From Roseibacterium elongatum DSM 19469 (GTDB taxonomy: Bacteria; Pseudomonadota; Alphaproteobacteria; Rhodobacterales; Rhodobacteraceae): DNA of 64,000 nt. This document shows positions 47,825 through 58,226 of the stretch, one piece after another. The number at the start of each line of letters is the position of its first letter. The stretch's first letter is position 1. Location of the stretch: contig NZ_CP004372.1 of NCBI RefSeq assembly GCF_000590925.1, positions 656,001 through 720,000 of the forward strand, given 5' to 3'. The notes under the pieces are model-generated. The model did not search any database. It was not told the origin of the DNA and was given only the letters and a program-made list of their open reading frames with translations. A program made the translations under genes and the position numbers.

Positions 47825-48319
47825 TCATGCCTTGAGGTTCGGATAGGGATTTTCGCGGGTTGCCTTGCGCCACACGCTTCGGTTGGCCCGATCGAGCGCC
47901 TCGGTCAAGTCGAAATCCGGGCCGACCAGGTCCTTCAGTTCCATCGGATCGCGGCCGACATCGGCAAGGTCTGCCGACCAGTGCCCGCCGGTTTCCAGGG
48001 CCAGGAAAATGGCGGCCCGTGCCGCCATCTCCGGTGGCGAACCCAGAACCTGCAGCACCAGCGGATCCTGCGCTACGGGCCAGATTTCGAACGCCGCCTC
48101 GGTCCCCTCCCGGTCCCGCATGTATAGCTTGGTCCATCTGCGGTCGGCGGGATTGTCGGGATCGCTGTCGCCGTTGCTGTCGAGGTTCCGGTCGCCCGGC
48201 CAAAGAAACACCCGAAACAGCCGAGCATCCGGGCGCAACCCGCCGGGTCTTACGAAAAGGCTCTTCTGATCCACGGAGACCTCAAATTGTGATCGAAGCT
48301 CAGCAACTATGCCCCACAT
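47825..48319 (-). CDS. Unknown soluble protein (164 aa)
   Basis: The product starts MWGIVAELRSQFEVS and is acidic, without signal peptide or transmembrane helix. It includes FRVFLWPGDRNLDSNGDSDPDN, an Asp/Asn-rich stretch, and WPVAQDPLVLQVLGSP. No known domain was recognised. The codon use (high GC3) agrees with a real gene. The ATG lies within a 9-bp inverted repeat; the next in-frame Met may be the true start. It converges on the Cys-rich gene. Confidence 0.6.
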   Translation of the reverse strand: MWGIVAELRSQFEVSVDQKSLFVRPGGLRPDARLFRVFLWPGDRNLDSNGDSDPDNPADRRWTKLYMRDREGTEAAFEIWPVAQDPLVLQVLGSPPEMAARAAIFLALETGGHWSADLADVGRDPMELKDLVGPDFDLTEALDRANRSVWRKATRENPYPNLKA

Positions 48320-48340
48320 TCGACATGTAGGTGTCGAATG
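48317..48340. repeat. Perfect 9-bp inverted repeat spanning the start of the unknown gene
   Basis: CATTCGACA (48317-48325) and TGTCGAATG (48332-48340) are separated by TGTAGG. The hairpin or operator covers the putative ATG at 48319. It could be a repressor site or could occlude the ribosome-binding site. Confidence 0.5.
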
Positions 48341-48698
48341 AGTCTACATCGCTGGTGAGACCCAAATAGAGTTTTCTTGCTTGAGCCTTGGGCCTGGTGC
48401 GCTGGAGGCAAGGACCGCGACGGGTGCCGAACAGACGCTGCGGACAGATGTAAGCACAGCTGGATTGTATTGGCGCACGACTGCTGCCATCCGCCTTGAA
48501 AAACGTGTTCGCCACCAGCAAAGGACAGTGGATAGACTTGGTAGTTGACGCCTGGTTTCGACCAGCGGCTATCGAGTTCCCGATTGCAGGTCCACTACGA
48601 GTTTCATTTGTTCACTCTCCCTCGCCACTGGGATCTCAGGCCTCATTCCACGGCTGACCGAAAAATGGGGGCGCCGGGGCTCGTGTCCACGTGGTCTT
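48341..48698. other. Intergenic stretch without recognisable gene
   Basis: These 358 bases lie between the unknown gene at 47825-48319 and the end of xylB. GC content appears lower than in the flanks, and no open frame with high GC3 or familiar sequence was found on either strand. Confidence 0.5.
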
Positions 48699-50144
48699 TC
48701 ACTGCCTGGACCTGTCAATGCCCTTCAAGGCTGGATAGAGCGCACGGAAGGCAGCAAGCCGTTCGCTGTGGAAAAGCCCGGAGGCCCGGTTGGGCCGGAA
48801 CGCTCGGTCAACTGGGGGCGTCGTCAGGACCTCTTCGGTCACCTCCCGCAACGAGAGTTGCGCCAGTCGTGCGGCGCCAAAGGCGGGACCGACCTCTGCC
48901 CCCCTTGTCCGGACAAGACGGCAGCCCGTGGCATCGGCGATCATCTGCATGAGAAAGTCGCTGCGCGTCCCGCCCCCGATTGCCATGAGCGCGTCGGGCC
49001 GTGTTCCGGTGGCCGAGAAGGCATCGACCGCATCGACAAAGGTGAAAGCCACCGCCTCGACCACGGATCGCATGAGGCTGCCTTGTGTCGTGCTCTCGTC
49101 GAGGAAGGCGAACCCCGCGCGGATGGATGCATCCCCGTGGGGCGTTCGTTCACCCGTCAAATAGGGCAGGAAGAGCGGGCCCGGCGCAGCGACTTCCGCC
49201 TCTGCGAGAAGCTCTTCGACCGTCCGCCCGACGAGGGTCGAGAACCAGGCAAGCGGACGTGCGCCATTCAGCATCGCCGCCATCTGGAACCAGCGTTTGG
49301 GCAGGCAATGGGCATAGGCATGAAGGCAATTCTCGGGGTCGGGCCGGTAGCTGTTCGTGGTGACGAAAAGCTGGCCCGACGTCCCCAGCGAAATGAACCC
49401 GTCCCCGTCGTGGATTGCGCCGATGCCCACCGCACCGGCGGCCGCGTCGCCTGCACCGGTCGCGACGGGAATACCCGCGGGCAGACCCAACTCGCGCGCA
49501 ACCTCCGGCATCAGGGTGCCGGCGACATCCGACCCGTGTCGCACCTCGGGCAGCCAGGCCAGGTCGCTTGCGCTGATCTCGCAGAGGCGGGACGACCAGC
49601 ATCGCGCGCCTTCATCGAACCAGCCCGTGCCGGCCGCATCGGACGGGTCGGTCACAAGACCGCCGTGGAGCCGGAAACCGACATAGTCTTTCGGGAGGAG
49701 AACATGGGCGATGCGCGCATGGGTCCGCGGCTCGAAGCGCGAGAGCCACAGGAGTTTGGGCGCCGTGAAGCCCGGCATCGGCGGGGCGCCGGACAGATGC
49801 CCAATCTCGGGCTCCAGCCGGGCCATGTCGGCGCATTCGGCCTCTGCACGCCCGTCATTCCACAGGATCGCGGGGCGGATCGGGGTTTTCTCTGCGTCCA
49901 GAAGGACCGCGCCGTGCATCTGCCCGGACAGGCCGATGGCACGCAACATGGCCCGCGTATGCCCGTCGATGGATCGGATGGCGGCGGAAATCGCAGCCCA
50001 CCAATCATCGCATGTCTGCTCGCTGGCCCCGGAAAAGGGGTGGGACATCGACAAAGGCGAGGAAGCGGTGGCGGCAACATCACCGGCGTCGTCGATGACG
50101 CATGCCTTGACGGACGATGTCCCGAGATCCAGTCCGAGATACAC
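48699..50144 (-). CDS. xylB: Xylulokinase
   Basis: The 481-aa FGGY kinase has YLGLDLGTSSVKACV at the N-terminus, GLSGQMHGAVLLD, LWNDGRAEAE, TGAGDAAAGAVGIGA and AIGGGTRSDFLMQMIADATG with GPAFGAARLA. Xylulokinase phosphorylates D-xylulose; in Rhodobacter polyol operons it follows mtlK because D-arabitol oxidation gives D-xylulose. It follows mtlK after 38 bp and is the last gene of the operon. Confidence 0.93.
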   Translation of the reverse strand: MYLGLDLGTSSVKACVIDDAGDVAATASSPLSMSHPFSGASEQTCDDWWAAISAAIRSIDGHTRAMLRAIGLSGQMHGAVLLDAEKTPIRPAILWNDGRAEAECADMARLEPEIGHLSGAPPMPGFTAPKLLWLSRFEPRTHARIAHVLLPKDYVGFRLHGGLVTDPSDAAGTGWFDEGARCWSSRLCEISASDLAWLPEVRHGSDVAGTLMPEVARELGLPAGIPVATGAGDAAAGAVGIGAIHDGDGFISLGTSGQLFVTTNSYRPDPENCLHAYAHCLPKRWFQMAAMLNGARPLAWFSTLVGRTVEELLAEAEVAAPGPLFLPYLTGERTPHGDASIRAGFAFLDESTTQGSLMRSVVEAVAFTFVDAVDAFSATGTRPDALMAIGGGTRSDFLMQMIADATGCRLVRTRGAEVGPAFGAARLAQLSLREVTEEVLTTPPVDRAFRPNRASGLFHSERLAAFRALYPALKGIDRSRQ

Positions 50145-50182
50145 TTAGGCGCGCTCCACACCCACCAATCGCAAAGAGGATA

Positions 50183-51676
50183 TCACAGCGGCCGACCCGT
50201 CGCGACATAGGTCTCGAGAGCAGTTCGGGTTCCCTTATCCCAAATCAGCGATGACCACGCCTCGAACCCGGATGCAAACCGGCCCTCCGTTCCTAGGTCT
50301 CCGTAGATCTCCGCCTGGTCTAGCCACGCACCCGGACTGTTGCGCGCGGCCTCTGCGCGGGGCTTTAGCCGGTCCCACGCGGGATCGTTCGGCTCGATGC
50401 GCGATCCGTCCTCGCGCGTACCCTGGCACATGCGCGCCCATAGCGCCTCTACCAGTGCCAGTCCGCAGATGGGGGACCCAGCCGCCAGACCATCCCGGAT
50501 GATCGGCAGGACGAAGCCTGCATGGCGGGACGATCCGTCGAAGGCCACGCGGCGCGTCGTGTCGCGGATTGCGGGATTGGAAAACCGGCTTTCGATCAGG
50601 TCGACATACGCCTCGGGTGTCATGCCGGGTACGGCGGCAACATGCGGCACGATCTCCTCCATCTCCACCTTTCGCCAGAAGGCGGAGACACTGGCATCGG
50701 CCATGCAATCGGCGATGGTCGCCAACCCCAGAAGCTCTCCGGCATTGGCGAGAACCTGATGGCCTGCATTTAGGATGCGGATCTTCATCGTCTCATAATC
50801 ATGAACGTCGTCAGTGAACGTCGCGCCGACCCGATCCCAGTCGGGGCGGCCGGCGCAGAACGCGTCCTCGATCACCCATTGGCGATAGTTCTCATGGGTG
50901 ACGGGGGCGGCATCCTCGATCCCGAAGGCGCGGGCGGCGGCTATTTCTGCGGCACCTGTCGCAGGGACGATGCAGTCCACCATGGAGTTCGGAAAAGTGC
51001 AGTGCGCTGCGATCCAATCGGCCAAAGCCGGATCGGAGAGCCTTGCCAGGCCAAGCACCGTGTCACGCGTGATGTGGCCGTTGCCGGAGAGGTTGTCGCA
51101 GCTTTGCACCGTGAACGGGCCCGCACCCGTATCGCGCCTGATCCGCAGGGCCGCGACAATCGCGCCGAACGCGGTGCACGGGCGCGCCGGATTTTCCGCA
51201 TCATGGGCGATATCCGGATGGGCGGGGTCGAACGCGCCCGTGGCCGGGTTCACGAAATAACCGCCCTCGGTCACGGTCAGCGACACGATGCGGATCGCGG
51301 GCTCGGCCATTTGCGCGATCAAGGACGCATTGTCGGGCTCCACCGGCAGGAAACCGATCATCGCACCGCAAACCTCCGCGCTTGTCGCATCAGGGTGGAG
51401 CTCGATCAGCGTCGTCAGACAGTCCTGCGACAGAAGCTTCTCGCGCATGACCGCATCGCCCGGTCGCACGCCGGCGCCAATGATGGCCCAGTCCCGCGCC
51501 AGGCCGCCATTCATCAGGCGGTGCAGATACCAGGCCTGATGGGCGCGGTGAAAATTACCGACGCCGATATGGACGATGCCAGGGGTCAGCTCTTCCCTTG
51601 CATAGGCCGGTTTCGACACCTCCTGCGGGAGGTCTTGAAGGCTTTCGGAACTCAGTCGGACAGGGGTCTTTGTCAT
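50183..51676 (-). CDS. mtlK: Mannitol 2-dehydrogenase (long-chain polyol dehydrogenase)
   Basis: The 497-aa protein has IVHIGVGNFHRAHQAWYL near the N-terminus, DNLSGNGHITRDTVLGLA and MKIRILNAGHQVLANAG with the family KxxxxNxxH catalytic pattern. It oxidises mannitol, and in Rhodobacter also D-arabitol, using NAD. The start ATG overlaps the smoS stop (TGATG); a second in-frame ATG at 51688 lies 12 bases upstream. Order smoS-mtlK-xylB matches the R. sphaeroides polyol operon. Confidence 0.93.
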   Translation of the reverse strand: MTKTPVRLSSESLQDLPQEVSKPAYAREELTPGIVHIGVGNFHRAHQAWYLHRLMNGGLARDWAIIGAGVRPGDAVMREKLLSQDCLTTLIELHPDATSAEVCGAMIGFLPVEPDNASLIAQMAEPAIRIVSLTVTEGGYFVNPATGAFDPAHPDIAHDAENPARPCTAFGAIVAALRIRRDTGAGPFTVQSCDNLSGNGHITRDTVLGLARLSDPALADWIAAHCTFPNSMVDCIVPATGAAEIAAARAFGIEDAAPVTHENYRQWVIEDAFCAGRPDWDRVGATFTDDVHDYETMKIRILNAGHQVLANAGELLGLATIADCMADASVSAFWRKVEMEEIVPHVAAVPGMTPEAYVDLIESRFSNPAIRDTTRRVAFDGSSRHAGFVLPIIRDGLAAGSPICGLALVEALWARMCQGTREDGSRIEPNDPAWDRLKPRAEAARNSPGAWLDQAEIYGDLGTEGRFASGFEAWSSLIWDKGTRTALETYVATGRPL

Positions 51677-52445
51677 CAGCTCATCCATTGTCCGCCGTCC
51701 ACGTTGTAGGTTTGTGCGACGATGTAGCGGGCCTCGTCGCTGGCGAGGAACACGGCCATGCCGGTCAGATCCTCCGGTGTGCCCATCCGTCCGAATGGCA
51801 CACCAGCGCCGACCTCGGCCTTCTTCTGGCCGGGGGCCTTGTTCTCGTACTTGGCGAAAAACGCATCGACACCATCCCAATGCTCCCCGTCGACCACGCC
51901 GGGTGAAATGGCATTCACATTGATTCCGTGGTGGATCAGGTTCAGCCCAGCCGATTGCGTGAGCGAGATCACAGCGGCCTTGGTCGCGCAGTAGACCGCG
52001 ACCAATGGCTCGCCGCGCCGCCCGGCCTGGCTTGCCATGTTGATGATGCGGCCTTTCACGCCTGCTTCGATCATGTGACGGGCCACGGCCTGCATCATGA
52101 AGAGCGTGCCTGAGACGTTGATCTCGAAGGTGCGGTCATAGTCCTTGCGTGTGATCTCGGTGATGGGCGCGGCGGTGAAGACAGCGGCGTTGTTGATGAG
52201 GATGTCGATCTGCCCGAAGGCGGTGACGGTCTCGGCCAAGGCTGCATCGATGCTTGCCTGCTTCGTGACATCGAGTTCGACCGCGCGGGCGGCATCGCCG
52301 ATCGCAGCGGCCGCATCACGGGCGCGCGCAATATCGATATCGGCAAGCGCGACGCGCGCGCCCTCGGCGGCATAGGCACGGGCAAAAGCCAGACCGATGC
52401 CGCGGGCCGCGCCCGTGATCAGGGCGGATTTGCCGGCCAGGCGTG

Positions 52446-52449
<4 letters not shown>
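51676..52449 (-). CDS. smoS: Sorbitol dehydrogenase, SDR family (SmoS)
   Basis: The 257-aa SDR has [49 protein letters not shown] with the Tyr-x3-Lys pair, and [23 protein letters not shown], which is specific to SmoS. It oxidises D-glucitol to fructose and galactitol to tagatose with NAD. The ATG overlaps the smoK stop by 4 bp. Confidence 0.94.
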
Positions 52450-53450
<1,001 letters not shown>

Positions 53451-53462
53451 TTCTGGCCACTC

Positions 53463-54293
53463 CTATTTCACGGCGCCGAAGGTCAGGCCCCGGACGAGTT
53501 GTTTCTGGCTGAACCAGCCAAGGATCAGGATCGGCGCGATGGCCATGGTCGAGGCAGCGCTCAGTTTGGCAAAGAACAGACCCTCGGGTGAGGAATAGCT
53601 CGCGATGAAGGCCGTCAGCGGCGCCGCGTCGACTGAGGTCAGGTTCAGCGTCCAGAACGCTTCGTTCCATGCGAGGATGAAGTTCAGCAAGATGGTCGAC
53701 GCAATGCCGGGAATGGCCATCGGCGTCAGGACATAGAGAAGCTCTTCCTTCAGGCCGGCCCCGTCCATCCGCGCGGCCTCGAGGATCTCGCCGGGGATTT
53801 CACGGAAGTAGGTATAGAGCATCCAGACGATGATCGGCAGGTTGATCAGCATCAGGATGACGACCAGCGCCACGCGGTTGTCGAGGACGCCAAGCTGAAT
53901 GCAGAGCAGGTAGATCGGGTAGAGTACGCCCACCGCCGGCAGCATCTTGGTCGACAGCATCCACAGCAGGATGTCCTTGGTCCGTCTGGACGGCACGAAG
54001 GCCATGGACCAGGCGGCCGGAACGGCGATGAGGATGCCGAGCAGGGTCGAGCCGCCCGCGATGATGACCGAATTCCACAGGAACCGCATGTAGTTCGAAC
54101 GCTCCTGCACCACGCCGTAGTTTTCCAGCGTCCAGTCGAAGAACAGGATGACCGGTGGGTTGGCGATGGCCTCGGCCTCGGTCTTGAAGCTGGTCAGGAT
54201 CGTCCAGAGGATCGGGAAGAAGATCAGCAGTCCGATGATCCACGCGATCGCGGTGTTGAGGGCCTTGCGTTGTGTCGAAACGGCGCGTGCCAT
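53463..54293 (-). CDS. smoG: Polyol ABC transporter permease (SmoG)
   Basis: The 276-aa protein has six membrane helices and the EAA-like loop EILEAARMDGAGLKEELLYVLTPMA, which contacts the ATPase. It belongs to the MalG class. It lies between smoF (13-bp gap) and smoK (12-bp gap). Confidence 0.93.
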   Translation of the reverse strand: MARAVSTQRKALNTAIAWIIGLLIFFPILWTILTSFKTEAEAIANPPVILFFDWTLENYGVVQERSNYMRFLWNSVIIAGGSTLLGILIAVPAAWSMAFVPSRRTKDILLWMLSTKMLPAVGVLYPIYLLCIQLGVLDNRVALVVILMLINLPIIVWMLYTYFREIPGEILEAARMDGAGLKEELLYVLTPMAIPGIASTILLNFILAWNEAFWTLNLTSVDAAPLTAFIASYSSPEGLFFAKLSAASTMAIAPILILGWFSQKQLVRGLTFGAVK

Positions 54294-54306
54294 GGTCAGT
54301 GCCTCC

Positions 54307-55173
54307 TCAGCGATCCAGGTTCTTGCCGACGATACGCATCAGGAACAGCGCAACGATGTTGGCGAGGATGATGGCGTAGACACCGCCCGCCGACCCCAGG
54401 CCGACATTCTGGCTTTCCAGCACCCGCTGGTAGATCAGGTAGGTCAGCGTCCGGGTCCCGAAGGCGCCGCCGGTGGTGACGAAAATCTCGGCGAACACCG
54501 CCAGAAGGAAGATCGTCTGGATCAGGATCACGATGGTGATGGCGCGGCTCAGATGCGGCAGCGCGATGAAGAAAAAACGCGCCAGCGGGCTTGCGCCGTC
54601 CATCTCGGCGGCCTCCAGTTGTTCGCTGTCGAGCGACTGGAATGCTGTCAGAAGGATCAGCGTGGCGAACGGCAGCCACTGCCACGAGATGATCAGGACC
54701 AATGACAGGATCGGAACGTCGGTCAACCAGACGACAGGATCCGCGCCAAAGGCCCTCCATATATGGGCGAAGACGCCGTTTGTGGGATCCATGAACATGT
54801 TCTTCCACACCAGGGCCGAGACGGTGGGCATGACAAAGAACGGGGCGATCACGAGGATCCGGACAATGCCCTGCCCCCACATCGGCTGATCCAGAAGCAT
54901 CGCCAGCAAGACGCCGAAGACAATCGAAACCAAAAGCACACCACCGACGATCAGAAGCGTCGTGAAGATGGCGGGCCAAAACGATGAGGACGAGACGAAG
55001 CGAGCGAAGTTCTCAAGGCCAACATAGCCCAGGTCGCCGCCGCGCAGAGGGCGATAGTCGCGAACCGAGAACCACAGCGTCATGCAGAGCGGAACGAGCA
55101 TCCAGACGAGGAGTAGGAAGACCGCCGGCGCCATCATGATCCTTGCCGCTGCTCGGGAAGACTGGGTTGCCAT
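54307..55173 (-). CDS. smoF: Polyol ABC transporter permease (SmoF)
   Basis: The 288-aa MalF-class protein has six helices and the EAA-type loop EQLEAAEMDGASPLARFFFIALPHL. With SmoG it forms the membrane channel. It is separated from smoE by 119 bp containing a strong stem-loop. Confidence 0.93.
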   Translation of the reverse strand: MATQSSRAAARIMMAPAVFLLLVWMLVPLCMTLWFSVRDYRPLRGGDLGYVGLENFARFVSSSSFWPAIFTTLLIVGGVLLVSIVFGVLLAMLLDQPMWGQGIVRILVIAPFFVMPTVSALVWKNMFMDPTNGVFAHIWRAFGADPVVWLTDVPILSLVLIISWQWLPFATLILLTAFQSLDSEQLEAAEMDGASPLARFFFIALPHLSRAITIVILIQTIFLLAVFAEIFVTTGGAFGTRTLTYLIYQRVLESQNVGLGSAGGVYAIILANIVALFLMRIVGKNLDR

Positions 55174-55248
55174 GATGCAAATCCTCTTCGTTCAGGCGCG
55201 CAGGCCCGGTGAACCGTGTCTCGTAGATTGTAGCAGAAACAGGGGGGT

Positions 55249-55277
55249 CGGAAGGCGGCGGCTGGCGCCGCCTTCCG
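55249..55277 (-). terminator. 12-bp stem-loop between smoE and smoF
   Basis: CGGAAGGCGGCG (55249-55260) and CGCCGCCTTCCG (55266-55277) are perfectly complementary with loop GCTGG. On the minus strand a C-rich, not T-rich, sequence follows. It is therefore more likely an mRNA-stabilising stem that favours expression of the binding protein than a full terminator. Confidence 0.65.
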
Positions 55278-55292
55278 AGGGTTGCCTGAAGC

Positions 55293-56603
55293 TTACTGGT
55301 AACCAGCCGCTTCCATGGCTTCGTTGACGATGTCCTGGGCGCGCGCCAGCGCCTCTTCGACGGTCTGCTGACCGGCATAGGCATTCGAGAATTCCTGGCT
55401 CACTTCGGTCCAGAAACCCGCCCATTCCGGGATCGCCATGAACTGGATGCCCGTGTAGGGGACCGGATCAACCGTCGGGTTGTTCGGGTCGGCCGCGAGG
55501 ATCGAGTCGAGCGTCATCTGCGCGAACGGAACCTCGGCATAGTTCGGGTTCTCATAAAGCGAGGTGCGCGCACCCGGAGGCACGTTGGCCCAGCCTTCGT
55601 TCTCGGCGACCAGTTCGATGTAGTCGGCCGAGGTGGCCCACTCGATGAACTGCAGCGCCGCGTCGGACTGCTGCGTCCCGGCGGGGATGGCCAGTGCCCA
55701 GGCCCAAAGCCAGTTCGAGCGGCGATCCACGCCCTCGGCGTTCGGGGCAAGCGCGAAACCGACCGAGTCGGCCACTTCCGAGTCGTCGGGGTTGGTGACG
55801 AAGGACGCCGCAACCGTGGCATCGATCCACATGCCGCAAAGGCCCTGCTGGAACAGCGAGAGGTTCTCGTTGAACCCGTTGGTGGCGTAGCCGTCGGGGC
55901 CGTAATCGTTCATCAGGTTGACGTAGAAGTTGAGCGCGTTGGCCCATTCTTCGCTGTCGAGCTGTGCCTGCCAGTTTTCGTCCACGACCCGTGCGCCGAA
56001 CGAGTTGGCCGTCACGTTGATGAAGGCGCCGCCTTCACCCCAGCCGGGCTTGCCGCGCAGGCAGATGCCGTTGACGCCGTTTTCGGGGTCATCCATGGCG
56101 GCTGCGGCCTCGCGGATGAATTCCCAGGTCGGGGCGTCGGGCATTTCGAGACCTGCGGCCTCCATCAGGTCCGTGCGGTACATAATCATCGACGACTCGC
56201 CGTAGAACGGGGCCGCAAAAAGCGTGCCGTCATGGCTGAGGCCCGCGCGCATGGCGGGCAGAATGTCGTCGACATTGTAGTCCTCGGACAGGCCGTCGAG
56301 CGGAACAAGCCAGCCATTGGCACCCCAGATCGGCGCCTCGTACATGCCGATCGTCATGATGTCGAACTGGCCGCCATTGGTGGTGATGTCGGTCGTGACG
56401 CGCTGGCGCAGCACGTTCTCTTCCAGGGTCACCCATTCGACCGCGATGCCGGTCTCGGCCGTGAACTGGTCGGTATAGCCCTGCATGCGGATCATGTCGC
56501 CGTTGTTCACTGTGGCGATGGTGATCGTGGTGTCCTGGGCAAAGGCAGCTGCGGTGCAGAGCGTAAGCGCCGTGGTGGCGCCGAGAACGCGCTTGAGTGA
56601 CAT
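55293..56603 (-). CDS. smoE: Polyol ABC transporter substrate-binding protein (SmoE)
   Basis: The 436-aa extracellular binding protein has a signal peptide (LGATTALTLCTAAAFA), then ITIATVNNGDMIRMQGYT and the family-1 sugar-binding layout (MYEAPIWGANGWLVPLDGL, ALNFYVNLMNDYGPDG). It captures mannitol/sorbitol-type polyols in the periplasm. The promoter lies in the 89 bp before it, which contain an operator-like sequence shared with the regulator gene upstream. Confidence 0.93.
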   Translation of the reverse strand: MSLKRVLGATTALTLCTAAAFAQDTTITIATVNNGDMIRMQGYTDQFTAETGIAVEWVTLEENVLRQRVTTDITTNGGQFDIMTIGMYEAPIWGANGWLVPLDGLSEDYNVDDILPAMRAGLSHDGTLFAAPFYGESSMIMYRTDLMEAAGLEMPDAPTWEFIREAAAAMDDPENGVNGICLRGKPGWGEGGAFINVTANSFGARVVDENWQAQLDSEEWANALNFYVNLMNDYGPDGYATNGFNENLSLFQQGLCGMWIDATVAASFVTNPDDSEVADSVGFALAPNAEGVDRRSNWLWAWALAIPAGTQQSDAALQFIEWATSADYIELVAENEGWANVPPGARTSLYENPNYAEVPFAQMTLDSILAADPNNPTVDPVPYTGIQFMAIPEWAGFWTEVSQEFSNAYAGQQTVEEALARAQDIVNEAMEAAGYQ

Positions 56604-56674
56604 CCGATATCCTCCCTGAGCTTGGATGTGATGCAGGAGGACTAGCCGCTGCCTAGATTCGCGTCAATCTAAAT

Positions 56675-56686
56675 TTTTACGCGCGA
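56675..56686. promoter_or_regulatory. Operator-like repeat TTTTACGCGCGA upstream of smoE
   Basis: The 12-bp sequence occurs here, in the 89-bp gap between the LacI-type gene and smoE, and again at 57740-57751 upstream of that regulator gene. The CGCG centre is typical for LacI-family sites. It is likely bound by that regulator to control the smo operon. Confidence 0.6.
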
Positions 56687-56692
56687 CAATTT

Positions 56693-57700
56693 TTAGGCTG
56701 ATCGCCGCAGAACAAGAGACGCCTCAAACAGCGTCGAGGCCTTCGTTCCTGGCCGCTCCCCCGACGCGATCATGTCCAGCAAGCGATCGAGGCTGTTTCC
56801 AGCAATCTTGTCGTAATCCTGCGACACGGTTGTGAGGGACGGGCAGGTGAAGCGCGAGAACGGATGGTCGTCATGCCCCGCGACGCGGATGGCGCAGCCG
56901 TCGCCGACACCCACCCGCAACCCTTTTTCATAGGCGGCGGACAGAAACCCGATCGCGAGGCGATCATTGCTACAGAACACGGTGTTGGTCGGCAGGCTTC
57001 GCGCCGCGATAAGGCGGCCCGCCTGGCGATGCGCGATTTCCTCAAAGGCCCAGCCGGTGCCGTCAACCGACAGAACCAGGGGCTCATGCCCCAGGCGTCG
57101 CATGGTCTGCTCATAGGCCGATCTGCGCTTGTTGGCATTCGGGTTCGGGGCGTTCGCCATCTCGAACAGTGCCGGCGCCTCTCCCGTTCGACACAGATAT
57201 TCAACCATCAAACCAGTGCTTTGCATATGATCCGTGCCGAACATGGCATCGCCGACACCTTCGACGTCGCAGTCAAACAGGACGGTCGTCACCTCGGTGC
57301 AGAACGCTTCGAGATCGTCCCGATGTGACCGCCGTCCAAGTGGCGCCAGCAGGACACCTGCAGGTCGTATGCCGCGAAGGCTTTCCAGATTGGCGATCTC
57401 GCGATCGGGGTCGCCATGTGAGCTGAGAAGGATCGGGTTGAACCCCGCGCCACTGCACAAAAGCTCAAGGTTGCGCGCCACCTCGGCGAAGAACGGGTCT
57501 GCCAGAAATGGCACCACGATCCCAATATTTCGCGTCAGCTGCCGGTTCTGATTGATCGCGTAGACGTTGGGCGTGTAGTCGTACCGCTCCAAAGCCTCTT
57601 CGATCCTTGCCCGGGTTGTTTTTCGGACGGACCGAGGATCGTTGAAGAACTTCGAGAGTGTCGGCCGCGATATACCGCTTACCGAGGCGAGTTCCTCCAT
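56693..57700 (-). CDS. LacI-family regulator of the polyol operon
   Basis: The 335-aa protein has an N-terminal HTH (MEELASVSGISRPTLSKFFNDPRSVRKTTRARIEEAL in two halves, residues 1-37), then NVYAINQNRQ and a periplasmic-binding-like effector domain (VFCSNDRLAIGFLSAAYEKGLRVG). ATG at 57700 begins immediately at the HTH; an upstream GTG with AGGAAAGAG is also possible. It is immediately upstream of smoE on the same strand. A TTTTACGCGCGA repeat lies 40 bp upstream of its start, so it probably represses itself and the smo genes until a polyol binds. Confidence 0.9.
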   Translation of the reverse strand: MEELASVSGISRPTLSKFFNDPRSVRKTTRARIEEALERYDYTPNVYAINQNRQLTRNIGIVVPFLADPFFAEVARNLELLCSGAGFNPILLSSHGDPDREIANLESLRGIRPAGVLLAPLGRRSHRDDLEAFCTEVTTVLFDCDVEGVGDAMFGTDHMQSTGLMVEYLCRTGEAPALFEMANAPNPNANKRRSAYEQTMRRLGHEPLVLSVDGTGWAFEEIAHRQAGRLIAARSLPTNTVFCSNDRLAIGFLSAAYEKGLRVGVGDGCAIRVAGHDDHPFSRFTCPSLTTVSQDYDKIAGNSLDRLLDMIASGERPGTKASTLFEASLVLRRSA

Positions 57701-57739
57701 GGTTCTCACTCTTTCCTGGCGCACAGGATCGCTCCTAAC

Positions 57740-57751
57740 TTTTACGCGCGA
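57740..57751. promoter_or_regulatory. Operator-like repeat TTTTACGCGCGA upstream of the LacI-type gene
   Basis: This is an exact 12-bp copy of the site before smoE. Position relative to the start (about 40 bp upstream) is right for autorepression. Confidence 0.6.
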
Positions 57752-57824
57752 TAACGAATGATGGCGAGCTGCGCCAATCCTGTCAACCGGCATGCCATGC
57801 CTTGCGGCCCGTGCCAAGCAAACC

Positions 57825-58200
57825 TCAAGGCGCACCGAGAAGCCTCAGCGCGTCCGCCGGGAAAACGAATGCGCCGGGGTTCTTGTTGAGTGCGATGGCA
57901 CGGTTGACCATGACCCCAAACACGTCGGCAATGGGCCACCGACGCCGTCAAGTGGCCCGGGCGAGATCGTGATGTGGCAGGTCTTCGGCCTGGGCTTGGC
58001 ATCAGGGCGTTTGACGCAGAAATGGACGCCCTTGATCGCGAGCGTGCCGTAGCCGTCCGTGATATCGATGTTTCCGGCGCCTCCATCGTCTCGCGTAAAC
58101 CGAAAACATCACGGACCGTCGACGGAACGGCCCCGGATCAAGCCAGCCGCTGCATCGCCCGAGACCCAATGAACGTTCGAGTTGGTCGCATGAGTCGCCT
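57825..58200 (-). pseudogene. Decayed reading frame, unknown product
   Basis: On the minus strand a sensible high-GC3 translation is visible: GNIDITDGYGTLAIKGVHFC, then HITISPGPLDGVGG. After a one-base slip at about 57937 it continues IADVFGVMVNRAIALNKNPG and AFVFPADALRLLGAP before a stop. Adding one C at CC restores GGPIADVF. Upstream of GAGNID there are in-frame TGA and TAG codons within otherwise plausible sequence (SNVHWVSGDAAAGLIRG). It is a pseudogene or another sequence-error victim; no family recognised. Confidence 0.45.
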
Positions 58201-58226
58201 ACGGAATCGTTGCCCGTAAGCACGCA

